This document shows positions 1 through 11,150 of a stretch of DNA of 64,000 bases, one piece after another. The position numbers and the translations under genes are program-made. The DNA comes from Pezizomycotina sp. ARF18. Lineage: Eukaryota > Ascomycota. The first letter of the stretch is position 1, and each line of letters starts with the position of its first letter. The stretch covers positions 69,823 to 133,822 of the forward strand of contig AZLU01000054.1 in the NCBI GenBank assembly GCA_002224055.1, in the 5' to 3' direction. The notes under the pieces are model-generated. The model made no database searches. It saw only the letters and a program-made list of their open reading frames with translations, and was not told the origin of the DNA.

Positions 1-279
1 ATATCCTCCGCACAAATGACATGCATGATACTTCCTACGGATGTTGATATGATATTTACACTGGTTGAGTATCTTCGTTTAGCATTGCATTACTTCGCTC
101 TCCTGTCTTATATATATCGATTTAATTGAAGATGTGATCGCTCTTGCTGCATCTTAAATAGTCCTGCGTTACGTAGTTAGCAAAGCACATATACCAGTTC
201 GCTGGTTAATCATAGCTCGTTTCCTTGAGCAATAGTAACATGTAGCGATTGTACTTTCAATTCAATTAAATCATGCCTT

Positions 280-1463
280 TTATAACTTACATCTCCTCTC
301 ATGCGTTGACTTCAGGATTCTATTCCAGCCAAAATTCCACCTACGCCTCCAAGTGCCCCTCGTCCCCCTCCTCGTTTCTTCAACGATCTGAGCAGCGCTC
401 AGGACTTTATCAACCATCCCAACGCCCGTACCAAAAACAACCAATCTCCCATTATCATGCTTTTCCACAGCCTCCTTATACTTCACCTTATTATCCGCCT
501 CCGAAACCCCCTTCTCATCATCCCTGACGGTGTCATTCAGTAGTGCGCGGCCGTTATAAATATCCGGCCAGTGCTCAATCGCACCCTCAACCTATCGAAC
601 AGGTTCGTCCTTAGCGTGCTAATCCCGCCGTCCGTCGCAGCTACTGTAGCATCTTATACCCCTTCTGCGGTTCCATAGCTTCATCGCTAGCCACGAACCG
701 CGTACCCATTACGATCCCGTGGGCTCCCAGCGTTATCGCGGCCGCAGCACCGGTACCGTTAACTAAACCCCGCCCGCAACAACGGGAATCCTTTCGTGTA
801 GGTTTAAGTCTCGCAGCATGCGGCATACTCTGGTAATAGAGATATCAAACCCGCGCTGCGAGCCCTACCGTGACCACCTGCGTCGCAGCCTTGGACGGCG
901 AGTAATATCCGCGCCCATTTCCTACGGCTTCCTTCGCGTCGGAGACGTTGCAGATTTGCACGATCAGTTTTAACCCCACGATTCCCGGGTTCTTGAGCTT
1001 TGATATCCATTCTTTGTGCTGTGAGGATGAGCGGGGGAAGAGAGCCAGACTGCGATGTTTGTGCTCTAGGATTGCGGAGACGGCGGCGTCGATTGTGCGT
1101 CGGCGGTGAGGAAGCCGACGCCTATTGGATGGGGAGTTTGCGGTGTTTTGAGGAGGGTGCGGAGGCGGAGAGTTCAGATGAGAGGTTTGGGTACTCGAAG
1201 CCGGCGCCGATGAAACCTGGGTAAGGTTGCTAGTTGGTAACACTGCTAAAGCTCTCAGTAGCTTGACAGCTAAAACGGGCTTCTACGTACCGAGTCCTCC
1301 GGCGAAGTGACTGCGCAAGCAAGTTCAGGGCCTGATACGCCCTCATCGGGGCCGAGACGATGAGAGGATGCTTGATATTGGGAACCACGAAGACAAGAGC
1401 TTCATTGGAGTTGGGACTTCGAAGCTGTAGATGTAGCCATTGTCGAATTTCTTCTTTCTGCAA
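280..1463 (-). CDS. nitronate monooxygenase (2-nitropropane dioxygenase family), frame-broken
   Basis: FMN-dependent TIM-barrel enzyme that oxidises alkyl nitronates, usually acting in detoxification. Recognisable pieces run in the right order on this strand. Near the N-terminus is IKHPLIVSAPM, the family's first barrel strand. In the middle is the substrate/FMN loop QGCDAGGHGRARS, whose AGGHGR is the family signature carrying the catalytic His. Towards the C-terminus is TLGAHGIVMGTRFVAS, the phosphate-binding strand, followed by a tail ending near 280. The pieces lie in different frames, so at least three single-base indels are present. The total span of about 390 codons fits the usual 330 to 380 residues. 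The start at 1463 is only the most upstream Met before the first motif; a start nearer the IKHP motif or a small 5' exon is possible. It is transcribed away from RPB11. Confidence 0.8.
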
Positions 1464-2689
1464 AATTCGGAGTGTTTCTTATCGAAAAAGGTATTTGAAG
1501 CTTTGTGTAAAATTGTATCTCTTGAATACTAATGTTACTAGTATTGGTTATGTTAACGTTTCAAGCTCTATGCTATGTCCATTATATATAAGCTTTCGCA
1601 ACTTTCCGATAGCAAGCTGACATCGGTATTTCCCCGTCGAGCTACGTCAGACTTCTGGGAAATCAACGGTACATGTTCGCTCTCTCGTTCAAAAAGATCG
1701 AAGAGGTATTCGATTTCGAATCTTACCTGAATCCTGAACGGACGTCCGAAATCTCACTATTAACTTACGTATCGCGGGTAAATAAACTAGGCCTTCTATC
1801 CCTCCTCAGAGATCGATCTCCGCGACTTGATAATTGGAAGTAACCGAGGGTAAAGATCTTATTGCTCCAGGAAGCTTGACTCATGCCCCCACCCCTTTGC
1901 TCCTCGAGCTAGAAGCTGAATTCATCGAAGACATTCACCACACATGATATTGCGTGCTGAAAGGGAATCGATACTGAGAAAGCTGCTAGACGCGCGTATG
2001 CACGTGACCTCTTCCTGTATTAACCTTTTCTTTTTAACGGCCTTGGCGATCTCCGCCCCGTAACCAAAAATAAGCGGATTTTTATCTCTAAAAAGATGAA
2101 CCCAGAGCTCCGTTTGTTTTTTTTTTTTTTTTTTTTTTTTTGTATAACTTAACTCACTCTCTCCGTCAACAACACCAATCTCTTCTTTCACTTCTCTTTC
2201 TAAATCGCCATCGCTCGATACGGTTTACTATCGTTAAACCACTTCCTCTGCTATCGGTTGATAAGAAGACTTAGTTGTCATTCTCTCCCGTTGCAGGCGT
2301 ACTTTATCTAGCGAGATTTGTACGGCAGTCTCCCTCAAAAGTTGTTTGCGTCAAACTTAAACAACAAAGAACAGATCGCCATAGCTCCCTTTCGTTGCCG
2401 GTCCTCTCCTATCCATCGAGTCATCGTCACCACTTCACCTCGCTCCTTTCGGCATTATCATTTATAGGAGAAGGGCCCATCTCCATCGTTTTACAATAAA
2501 CTTGGCTCGCCTTTCCACTTTGCTTTATTATATATTTTGCTCGAGTTTGATGTTAGCAGGCTTAGAGAGATCGCAGCCGGTTTTGTCCATCTACGTAACG
2601 AAGCTTAGTCACTATCAGTGAAGCTTTCGCTTTCCTTCGAAACGTTTGCGCATATAGCAGGGAGGGCCTGGGCCTAGAAGGACGGAAAC
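1464..2689. other. divergent spacer between nitronate monooxygenase and RPB11
   Basis: No coding region is supported. It must hold both promoters. A CACGTG box followed by AC (reverse complement GTCACGTG, the Cbf1-type E-box) lies at 2001-2006. A run of about 25 T lies at 2117-2141. The part from 2150 to 2640 is rich in CT on the + strand, as in many fungal 5' leaders. Confidence 0.6.
2001..2006. promoter_or_regulatory. CACGTG E-box with Cbf1-type flank
   Basis: The sequence is CACGTGAC, which on the other strand reads GTCACGTG and matches the RTCACGTG consensus of Cbf1-type bHLH proteins. It sits about 690 bp before the RPB11 start and about 540 bp before the nitronate monooxygenase start. 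Function is inferred from the motif alone. Confidence 0.35.
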
Positions 2690-3748
2690 ATGAATGCCCC
2701 GATCGGTAAGTGCTTTGGCCCGAGCTGTTCTAACTGTTCGACTTAAAGACTCCGCCGTTCTTACCTCATGAGCGCCTTTTTTTTTTTTTTTTTTTTTTTT
2801 TTAAACCTCTGTATATCACGAACATGCCCTGAGTAGCTCGCACTAGCAAAAGATGTTCTTGCTGCCAAAGAATTAGCCATGTAAAAAAAAAAAAAAAAAA
2901 AAAAACAGTAGCAAAAACAAAAGCAAACAATGACAAAAAAAGGGCCTTCTCAAAATTATCACAACCTTTCCTTCAACAACCTATTATGCTACTATCAATC
3001 ATGCGATAATTACTTTTAAAATCAAGAATATACGTAAATCTATGTTTATTACTATAAACATGGCTATCCCTTCAAAAAGATACAAACGAATTCCACGCAT
3101 ATCTTCCTGGCTCCACCGCACCGGAACCAGTGGAGGTCAGAAAGTTCGATTTACATCCGCTGATACTGTCCGTTGATGACGGGATTCCTGACAGATTCGA
3201 GCTTTTCATACTCGGTGAAAATGAGCAGAAGTAAGTTCAAATCAACTCAGTTGCTAGATTCTCGTTCTCGAGCTCAATTTATGCTGACAAACAATTCTTA
3301 CTTCTTTCCGCAGAGTTGAAATTCATGTAGATTCACGTTCGTCAATTCTGCCTCCTAAGCCTGTCGCATATCGTCAAGTCCACTAAAGGCTCTCTAAAGG
3401 CCAAGCTAACTTTTCGTCACAGGTTTCCGAACTGCAACATCTTCCGCTTCAACCGCGAGGATCACACCATCGGCAACATCATCACCGCGCGCGTCAACCA
3501 GGATCCCCGCGTCATCTTCGCAGCCTATAAAGTTCCGCACCCGCTCTTTCCAACTTTCGATCTCCGCGTCCAGACTCGGGAAGGTGTTACCCGAAGGATT
3601 TGTTATCCAAGCGTGTCAAGCGATCATAAAAGATTTGAGCACCTGCAGGAACAATTTTACCCGCGAATGGGAGCTTCGCCGCATGGTGGGGGAAAACACA
3701 GGCAGGAATAGAAACCCGGCCCGAACGAAGACTCGCCACGACGACTGA
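2690..3748 (+). CDS. RPB11: RNA polymerase II subunit RPB11
   Basis: RPB11 pairs with RPB3 as the alpha-like heterodimer on which RNA polymerase II assembles. Exon 1 is only MNAPDR; the next exon continues FELFILGENEQK, then KVEIHVDSR, then CNIFRFNREDHTIGNI, the hallmark RPB11/RPC19 dimerisation helix region. YKVPHPL and DLRVQTREG follow, and a C-terminal helix contains NFTREWELRRMVGENTG. Exon 1 (2690-2705) needs five C where four are present to keep MNAPDR in frame, so one C seems to be missing. With it restored, intron 1 (2706-3194) splits the Arg codon cleanly. Two shorter introns follow, and a further shift lies just after the QTREG motif. I end it at the TGA after NPARTKTRHDD, about 125 residues, the family's usual size. 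An acidic Gly-rich stretch downstream could be an extra tail but is not needed. Confidence 0.92.
2777..2905 (+). repeat. T26 and A23 tracts inside RPB11 intron 1 (potential hairpin)
   Basis: A run of 26 T (2777-2802) is followed 80 bp later by a run of 23 A (2883-2905), both inside the first intron. In the pre-mRNA they could pair as a long U:A stem with an 80-nt loop. Exact run lengths are unreliable in this assembly. Confidence 0.75.
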
Positions 3749-4788
3749 GAACATTCAGGATTGGTACAGGAAGGTTACTGGGGCGAGAGCTTGGGCGTTG
3801 GAGAAGGCACTGGAGATAGCATTGGTGGAGGCGTCGGTGATGATTTGACTATAACTTCAACCCGGAACAGGATCTTCAGCTTGAACTGGACAGCGGTTTG
3901 GTTAGCCCCGGGATGGAGTATGGTGAGCCAGAGACCAATGATGGATATTTCCGAAGCATTGGTTTGATGATTGAACAAGGTCTTCTTTCCTTTCTTCGAA
4001 TTTCGCAAGTCAACAAATCGAACGGTCAATCAAAAAAAAAGGAAAGCTCGCAGCAAAGGGGCGGAATACCAATATGATCTGCATCAAATACGATAGGGAT
4101 ATTATAGCTGCTTGTCCTGTTCATCATACATTACTTTTCTTCACACATTTGGTTTCAAGGTACAAAATCATCGCGAACGTTCACACTATCCTCGGGTCGC
4201 CTTGTAACAGAGATATTGTTCAAGCGTTTTCTATTTCTGCTTTTCTTTTTCCGATTAAGCCTTTCATTATACTAAGTCAAGATTTTCCATAGATGGATTT
4301 GGGTTTTGTTCTTTCCCCTTTTATATGTATTTTTAAAGTACGGATTGCTCTGGCGTTTCTTTTTCTGTTTTTTCGGGACTTTGGGAGATAAAAAAAAACA
4401 AAAACAAAAATAAAATCGATATCATATATATAAGAATCGTGATGCTATTTACGATCAATAATTGCCGTACACGAAGATACATTGCAATCCGCTGTTTTTC
4501 AACCTACAAAGTTACCTAAGTATTGGACTTTTCATGAGTTCAGGTCGCCGAGTTGTTTTCGAACCCGGAAAAGCTTCATTCCGAGTTACATAAGCGAATC
4601 GGCGGTTGCACAAGCTGCTTGGTTCGATATAAAGATATCTCGCGATAGACCTTAGCTTGAAAATTTACCACCCTGCTCTGTGGCTGTAGTAGATAATCGT
4701 ATCAAATTTAATATACACCACCTTGAAAACCTCAAATAAAAATATATCAAAGGTCCTGCCTTAATCTACATCACAATATACAACATAT
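3749..4788. other. spacer downstream of RPB11
   Basis: The first 230 bases read, in shifting frames, as a Gly-rich then acidic peptide (YWGESLGVGEGTGD, then NFNPEQDLQLELDSG). This could be a C-terminal extension of RPB11 or unused sequence. The rest, from about 4000, is AT-rich with no supported coding region and no recognisable element. Confidence 0.45.
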
Positions 4789-6652
4789 CTACATGATCTC
4801 GAAGTCGCTCGCAAACTCCTTTAGTAACGCAAAACATCCGTAGAACCCTACATTATCTCTCTCTGAGCTCTGACTGGTCTTATCGGGCGTTTTGTCAATG
4901 ATGCTCATGTTAGAAAGCACGATTTTCGAAGCTCTGGAACCAATAACCTTACTGCCTGCTGTTATCGCTTGTCCAGATGACACTTTCAATGCGGAATCCA
5001 TGCACTATTGTGTGGTCTCCTCCAGATACGCTCTCAGCAAGCTTGCCATTGCTCCTATGCAAACCTGCGCCAATGCGCAAGGCCTACCGCTGTCTGTGAC
5101 TTTTGTCTCAAAGAATAGGAATTGGAGTCCGATTCCGCCCGGCATTGATCACCCGCAACTTCGTCGTCACGGCAACTGATGCGGCTTAACTTCAAAGCTC
5201 AATCCCGACGGCGAACGCAGTGCGGGTACACCTTTCGTCGGCCCCAACAAGCCGATATCATGCATCACATTATAGGGAAAACATCCCAACTCCGTAAATC
5301 TTCGTCGTAGCATCTATCTACACCGCACGACTCGTTTCTCCGTATTTTACGGGAACTTTTACTGGCGGCCAGCTGGACGGCTTTCCGCGGTCGAGATGTA
5401 ATCCGTCCACCGTACGCGTTCCATGCGTTACTTGTATAAGACGAAGAATTCTTAAGGGAGATGAAGACGCAGTTACGTACGTCTCCTGCGTGTGAGTATG
5501 GCGAAGCGCTAGTCCGAGTTGTACATCACCCTCCGTACACGACGTAATACCGTCCGACGTGGGGACGACTAAATACCCCGCGAATCCACTGGGTAATCTT
5601 CGCGACTCTAACTCTTTCCGTAAACCTTCTTCGCTAGCGTATAAGAATAACACCGTTCCATCGATGAAAAATATCGCGTCGTCGAATGCGTAACTCTCTA
5701 CTAAGAATTGCCTTACATCTACGACGGATGTAGACTTAATAGCTCGTGAGGGGTATAGAGTGGATCGTCTTTATGGGTCCTCGTGGAGGAATATAGTTTG
5801 AGAAGAGCGCGACGTTGGAGAGGTAGTGGTCTACGTCCCAGACGGATGGGACGACGGTTTTGTCGCTATGTAAAAGGGGTATCATTGGTTTAAGGGCGGC
5901 AGGGGAATGCGTGGATTTGTATCACTAGAATGGTTGCGAGGGAACGTAACGTCGTTGACGGATGAAAGGATGGATGGTAGGTTGTCCAAACATCTGATTG
6001 GGGATGAAGATTATGTCCGCCGAGCTCATCGGTAACATGTTGGCGATATCTTGCCAATTACTGCCGTTTGCGACGAGGTGTGGGAGGGGATCTATGTTCG
6101 AAAGGACGGGCTTTGCTATATTGATCGCACCCACGTCATTTGACTTGTACTAATATTGAGTTGAAATATTCGAGGATAATTTCATAAGACTCGATGCTTT
6201 CATTTATAATTTACCTCCTTCGAAGACTTCATCATCTGTGATTTTGGTCCTCGCTCGTAACGAGATCGAAGATTGGACCGACCTGTGATTAGAGATTTAC
6301 CAAACGCGGACATTGTTCTTCATAAATCGCCAATTGCAATTGCCAAACTTGTCTCGTGAATACTGCAATGCCGAATCTCCAGTTAAGATCGTTTATCTAA
6401 CGATAATATCGGCATTTATTCAACGTATCATGGTCAGACACATAACTCAATCGAAATCATTGTCAGTTTCAAGCAAATAAAACCAAAATGAAACGCCCGT
6501 CTTTGATCTAAGTTAAGGTTTTGGTGATGATGCTCTGGATCGCAACTGAGGAGACTTGACCATTCAGAAACATTCATTTCTGGAGTATACTTATACCCAA
6601 ATATAGGAGTTTCCAAAAGGCTGTACGACATAGGCACCGTCGGGATATTCAA
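4789..6652 (-). CDS. unrecognised protein-coding locus, frame-broken
   Basis: I do not recognise this gene. Several protein-like pieces follow one another on this strand: one near 6600 with IPTVPMSYSLLETPIFGYKY, one at 6134-5925 with NGSNWQDIANMLPMSSADI and FIRQRRYVPSQPF, one near 5880-5800 with HSDKTVVPSVWDVDHYLSNV, one at 5690-5318 with AFDDAIFFIDGTVLFLYASE and SGFAGYLVVPTSDGITSCTE, and one near 5310-5200 with SWDVFPYNVMHDIGLLGP. The pieces have globular composition with many aromatic and hydrophobic residues and no low complexity, which argues for a real gene carrying indels and possibly short introns. There is no clear signal peptide, membrane span or catalytic motif. Ends are uncertain; the piece before 6434 may be separate. 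Confidence 0.5.
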
Positions 6653-7041
6653 TGTGATATTACCCTTCTCCCATGATAATTGATCACAAAACTGTTCTTG
6701 TCGAGCTATATACGCTTTTAGACCACAAAAGAAACAAATACCGGTATACGCCTAGAGTGTGCTTCGTGCAGGATATCAATACATACAGAAACAGTTCGAA
6801 CATTTTCGATATATCAGAGAAAAATATTGTTAAATTTGAAAAAAAGGTTAATATGAGAAGATAATCCGATGTGCTCGCGAATTCCAGCCCGGAGAGAATT
6901 TAATATCAAAAAGAGAGGCCAAAAAATATAGGATAAAAGTGCATTGCAAAAGATTTGAATATCTAACTCGTATGTACTCTTAAACAAAATATACTTATAA
7001 GACAAAAAATATACAATTTGAACCCAAGAAACTGAGAACTC
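6653..7041. other. spacer
   Basis: AT-rich sequence between the unrecognised gene and the exchanger stop. Nothing else is seen. Confidence 0.5.
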
Positions 7042-10000
7042 TTAAACAATAACCCTTTCGTACTCACGATACCCACCCGCCCCAAGTACTTCAACAATGA
7101 CGTTCGCAATCGTACTCCCGGTCCCATATAACGACTAGACCGGCACCTATCCGCCTCGTCATCCGCCACTTGTTCATCGGCACCGCCACTAGAAGGAATA
7201 CTAGCGTCGCAAGTAAGGTACCGAACTAATCATCAACGTAGTACTAAACGTCGATGTGGAAACCGTCCGAAGGGAGGTTTGGTTGGTTTGTTAAAGTGAC
7301 GTAAAGGCCCGATATGCCAATACCCAGAAGGATATTGAGCATCGGCCCGCCGAAGCATGCGGAGAGCGCCATTACGGGGAAACCGAGGCGGGCTACGGTG
7401 ATGTCTGCTACGAGATCGCCGAGGGAGTTGCCCTGCAAGAATAGGTTAGCTCGAGTTTTGGGCTAAAATATAGGAGATTATGTGTTGAAGACTTACGACG
7501 GCGAAAATAGTGAGACCGAGAATCGCGTCGCTCATGCCGATGATCACGCCCGAAAGCTTTCAGAACACCTACAACTTCGCCGGCTATGGTTGAGATCCAA
7601 CCGATACTAACAACGAAGCCGACGAAACAAAATGCGTATCTGTACTTTGGAGGTCGATCGGGCGACGTAAAGAGAAGGAGAAGCAATAGAGAAACTAGCC
7701 CCACAAGTAAGGCGATGAGAAAGGCTTAAGGAGGGACATAGTACCTGGAGAGTAGAAAAAGAGGTAAATTAGCTGTGCTCCTGCACTTTCAATTTTTTTT
7801 TAATGTTCAAGACTTCTTTTTGTGATACATACCCCCAACTGTGACGAGAACTATGAATATCGGCGCGGTCATACATTGCACGGCCGTGAGCCACCTGTTC
7901 CACTCCCTCGGGTGGGAATTATCGTCGTTTGCCCACTCAGGATTCGGCGCTAAGAGCGCTCTCGCTGACAACAGTGCTAGTCGGACTCGGTGGGCGAGCG
8001 CTGTGTCTCCGTGAATTTTTGTCGGGCTCTGGTTCGGGCTCCGTATACTCAACAACGGGCAACGTAATAGTGAGAAAGAAAACGGACGGCGCGGCAATGA
8101 TGCCGAGAGCCTTTTGAATAAACCCTTTGCCTCGAACCCGCGAAGGGTGGGAAACAGCGTCTCGTAGAGGATTCTTGGAGGTGGAAGGATCGCGTACGGC
8201 CACCAGCGAACCGGCCGCTGGTCCTGCGATGATGAGTACATGGCTGAGGATAGGGAAAGAGTCCGGAAGGCTTATAGACGGCAGCGAGCCTCTGTGACCA
8301 TTGGCCGTAGCAACGGGAGACATTGGAGCGGGTGAAGCAGTGAAATGATGGACGCTGGGCGCCCTACTCGTCGTTCTACTCGAATTCTCTGACGGCAAGA
8401 AGGAGAGGAGTTGATGGGAGGGATGGCGATCGGTTACCAGGGGAAATAGTTCCGTGAGGATCTGGTGGGGCAAGTAGGCTTTGCGACTCGGTAGCGTCTG
8501 GCGCATCTGGGGTGTAGAAGTCAAAATCCTCAGTGAAACGGGTAGCCTGTGGCGTAGGAACCTCAACATCAATCAGCGGCGGGCCTGGCTCTTCGGCAAT
8601 GGACGCCTGCGAAGGCATCATCGAAGTTCGATATAGCGAGGGATCGTTCGAAGGGTTCGTAGCGTCACCAACAGACACCGCCTTGTCCTACCACGGACAT
8701 CGCTGGGCGCTAGAAAGATTGTTATTGGACTGCTGAGGTGATTGTAGAGATGGTCTTCGCGCGCCACGGCGCGAATCTCCGGGCTGCGATGTACCAGGTG
8801 CCGAGGCAGCGGGAAGAATGGATCATCGGAATAGCTACGGAGATGGATGGGACGACCGGATAGGTTTCTGTCTTTCTCTAATGATTGGAGGATCGCACGG
8901 AACTACAAAGTACTAATTAGATCACGTACACACGAGTGATTTTAGTAAATTCTTACCTCCAATGCGCCAACGAGGGACGGACGAATTGGGTCATTGATGA
9001 TAACCTCCGGTTGTCTGTCGGCCGTGAGATTCTCATGTTACTTGTCACTTCCGCAAACCTGCTCTCCGTTTCCGTTTCGTCTCCCTCAGTGTCCTCCTCA
9101 TCCTGGTCCCCAGAACTCTCCAGATCGAGAAAGCTTGTGTCCAGTATTAGCCTCGTTCCCTCGTGTGAGGTCGAAACATGCCCATCTTCGTCCTCCTCTT
9201 CTGGTTCTTCGCTACCAAGATCCGTGTAATGTTCTCTAGCTCTTGTTTCTACGGCCCTCCGACTCTTCGCGCTCTTCTGATACCAGTGCCATGCCACGAC
9301 GAACAAGACGTAGAAGGCATAAAAGCAGACCATGATCACGCTTCAATGAGCGTAATCTTCCCGTCCCACAGGAAATATATCCCGAAGCACACGGCTGCCG
9401 CGAAGAAAAGCACATCCCTGACGAACGACTTTTTAGCAACCTTGAAGGGTCGCACGATAGCCATGGAACCGGCGACTACGGCGGTGATGAACGAAGCCGC
9501 GCCGATGAGCTCGCCGACAGCCAGGGATCCGGAGTTAATCTTCATCGCCGCGAAAGTACTGAAAACGTCCGGTGAGCCATTGCCAAACGCTAAAAACGTC
9601 ACGCCAGCCTAACATGAAGATATAAATATTAGTTCTTTGTCCATAGAATTTTGCCAAGCTGGATGACGTACCATGCTCTCCGACATTCCAAGTATATTTG
9701 CAATAGTCGAAAGGTTTACGCAGAAGAAGTCGCTGGCAGCGATTCCGATAGTCTAGGCGTAGAGACGTAAGTTTCGATCGTAAATATTGATGGTAGAGGA
9801 GACTGACCATAAAGAGTAGCGCAAGCCATACACCCATGATGATGAACGGAGCCGCTTTGACCTGACCGAACTTGCAGTAGTAGAGGTCGAGATAGCCGAA
9901 GATGCCGACCTCCTCGTCTTCGCAGTTTTCGTGGACGAACTTGCATTTGTCTTTGTATTTGTGGACGAGGCGACACTGCAGGAAACTAATCAGCAAATGT

Positions 10001-10248
10001 ATAATAAGCAAGTTGAACAAACGTGTAAATAATACCTCGAGGTCCCGCTTTCCCGAGTTTCCGCTGGCGACGTTTTCCTTTCCTTAATAACGACAGAAAG
10101 TCTTGTTTCATCGTTATAAAGGGACTCGACGCCGCGCCGAGAGATCGGTTTTTGGCAGGTTGACATTTCGCGCCGCATCGGCGGTGATTGCGACGACTAC
10201 CAGGCCGCAGGAAAGGAGAAGTAGGAGTATGTGGAGAGGGCCGCGCAT
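7042..10248 (-). CDS. sodium/calcium exchanger family membrane protein (SLC8B1/ECM27-like), frame-broken
   Basis: A Ca2+/cation antiporter with two alpha-repeat membrane domains. It starts at 10248 with a hydrophobic signal (MRGPLHILLLLLSCGLVVVA) and a Cys-containing lumenal part (KCKFVHENCEDE). The first exchanger domain carries the alpha-1 signature VTFLAFGNGSPDVFSTFAAM, with the GNG-x-PD residues that coordinate cations, then GELIGAASFITAVVAGS. A long polar cytoplasmic loop follows (about 9300-8000), rich in Ser, Glu and Asp (SSGDQDEEDTEGDETETES). The second domain has the alpha-2 signature QGNSLGDLVADITVARLG and ACFGGPMLNILLGIG. After a frame break near 7245 a last span and VPMNKWRM, then STIANVIVEV, lead to a stop at 7042. 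Such proteins act in mitochondria (human NCLX) or the endomembrane system. Several indels break the frame; introns are short. It diverges from BRN1. Confidence 0.9.
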
Positions 10249-11150
10249 GGTCGTTGGCCGTTAACCAAAGGGGGCCAGCAGGCGCAGGAGAAGGGAGGGT
10301 GATGATGCTACAAGTCGCCACTACCGAAAACTCACCATGCGCAAGAGATATTAACGAAGTTGGTGTAAGCGGTGTTGTTTTCGTTCAGGAGTGGTTAGCG
10401 ATCTTGGCCGCGTGCGTCATGAGCACCACCCTTTCTTAGCAGCGGCGCAGTGACACCGACCACAAGCAATAGGATAACCAATAATAGCAAGAGACGCCTG
10501 TTAACTTGAATAAGATGTCTAAGGAACTAGCTTGCTTCTGAAATATAACAATAATAATTGTACATTAGAAGCATAAAAAAAAAGGAAGAGATAAAGGTGG
10601 TGGTGGTGGTGGTGGCGGTGTGTTGGATGATGATTGTTGCATTTGGCTTCCCGCTCCCTGAAGATCCGACTTAAACGTTCCTTGTTAGAGTACATTTAAT
10701 AGGCCTGTAACTAACTCCGTACTTCAGAAAGTGTTTCCCGCGCTGATATCATCCCACTGATTTTCCCGCATCCAAAATCGCTACTGCGCGTTCCAGAGGT
10801 AACGTGGTAACGCCATTGAGCGCGCAACAGATACTTTAGATCTGGAAAAGGCAATTTTGAGCGTGCTTCTTTATATTTTTTCTTGGCGTGGAGTTTGTTT
10901 TTGTTGCTTTTTTCGTATATTGCTTTTGCTGCTTGCTTCCCCCCGTTGCTGGGATAAACAAACACTACTAAAAGTGAGCACAGCAAAGCAAAGCAAAAAA
11001 AAAAAAGTTAACCTTGAGAAATCACGATCCACTTTCACAACGAACGCGGGTGGGGAAATCAACGGGGGAGAACGAAAACGACGACACTGGACGCAAAACT
11101 CCTTAAAAAGACTGCTACTTGGATAATAGTAGAGGGAGATTACTGTCAAA
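10249..11150. other. divergent promoter region between the exchanger and BRN1
   Basis: No coding region is supported. It holds a GGT repeat at 10596-10620 and, close to BRN1, A-rich and CT-rich leader-like sequence. Long open frames on the minus strand here look like chance. Confidence 0.55.
10596..10620 (+). repeat. (GGT)n microsatellite
   Basis: About eight GGT units with one GGC variant, noncoding, in the exchanger/BRN1 spacer. Confidence 0.9.
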
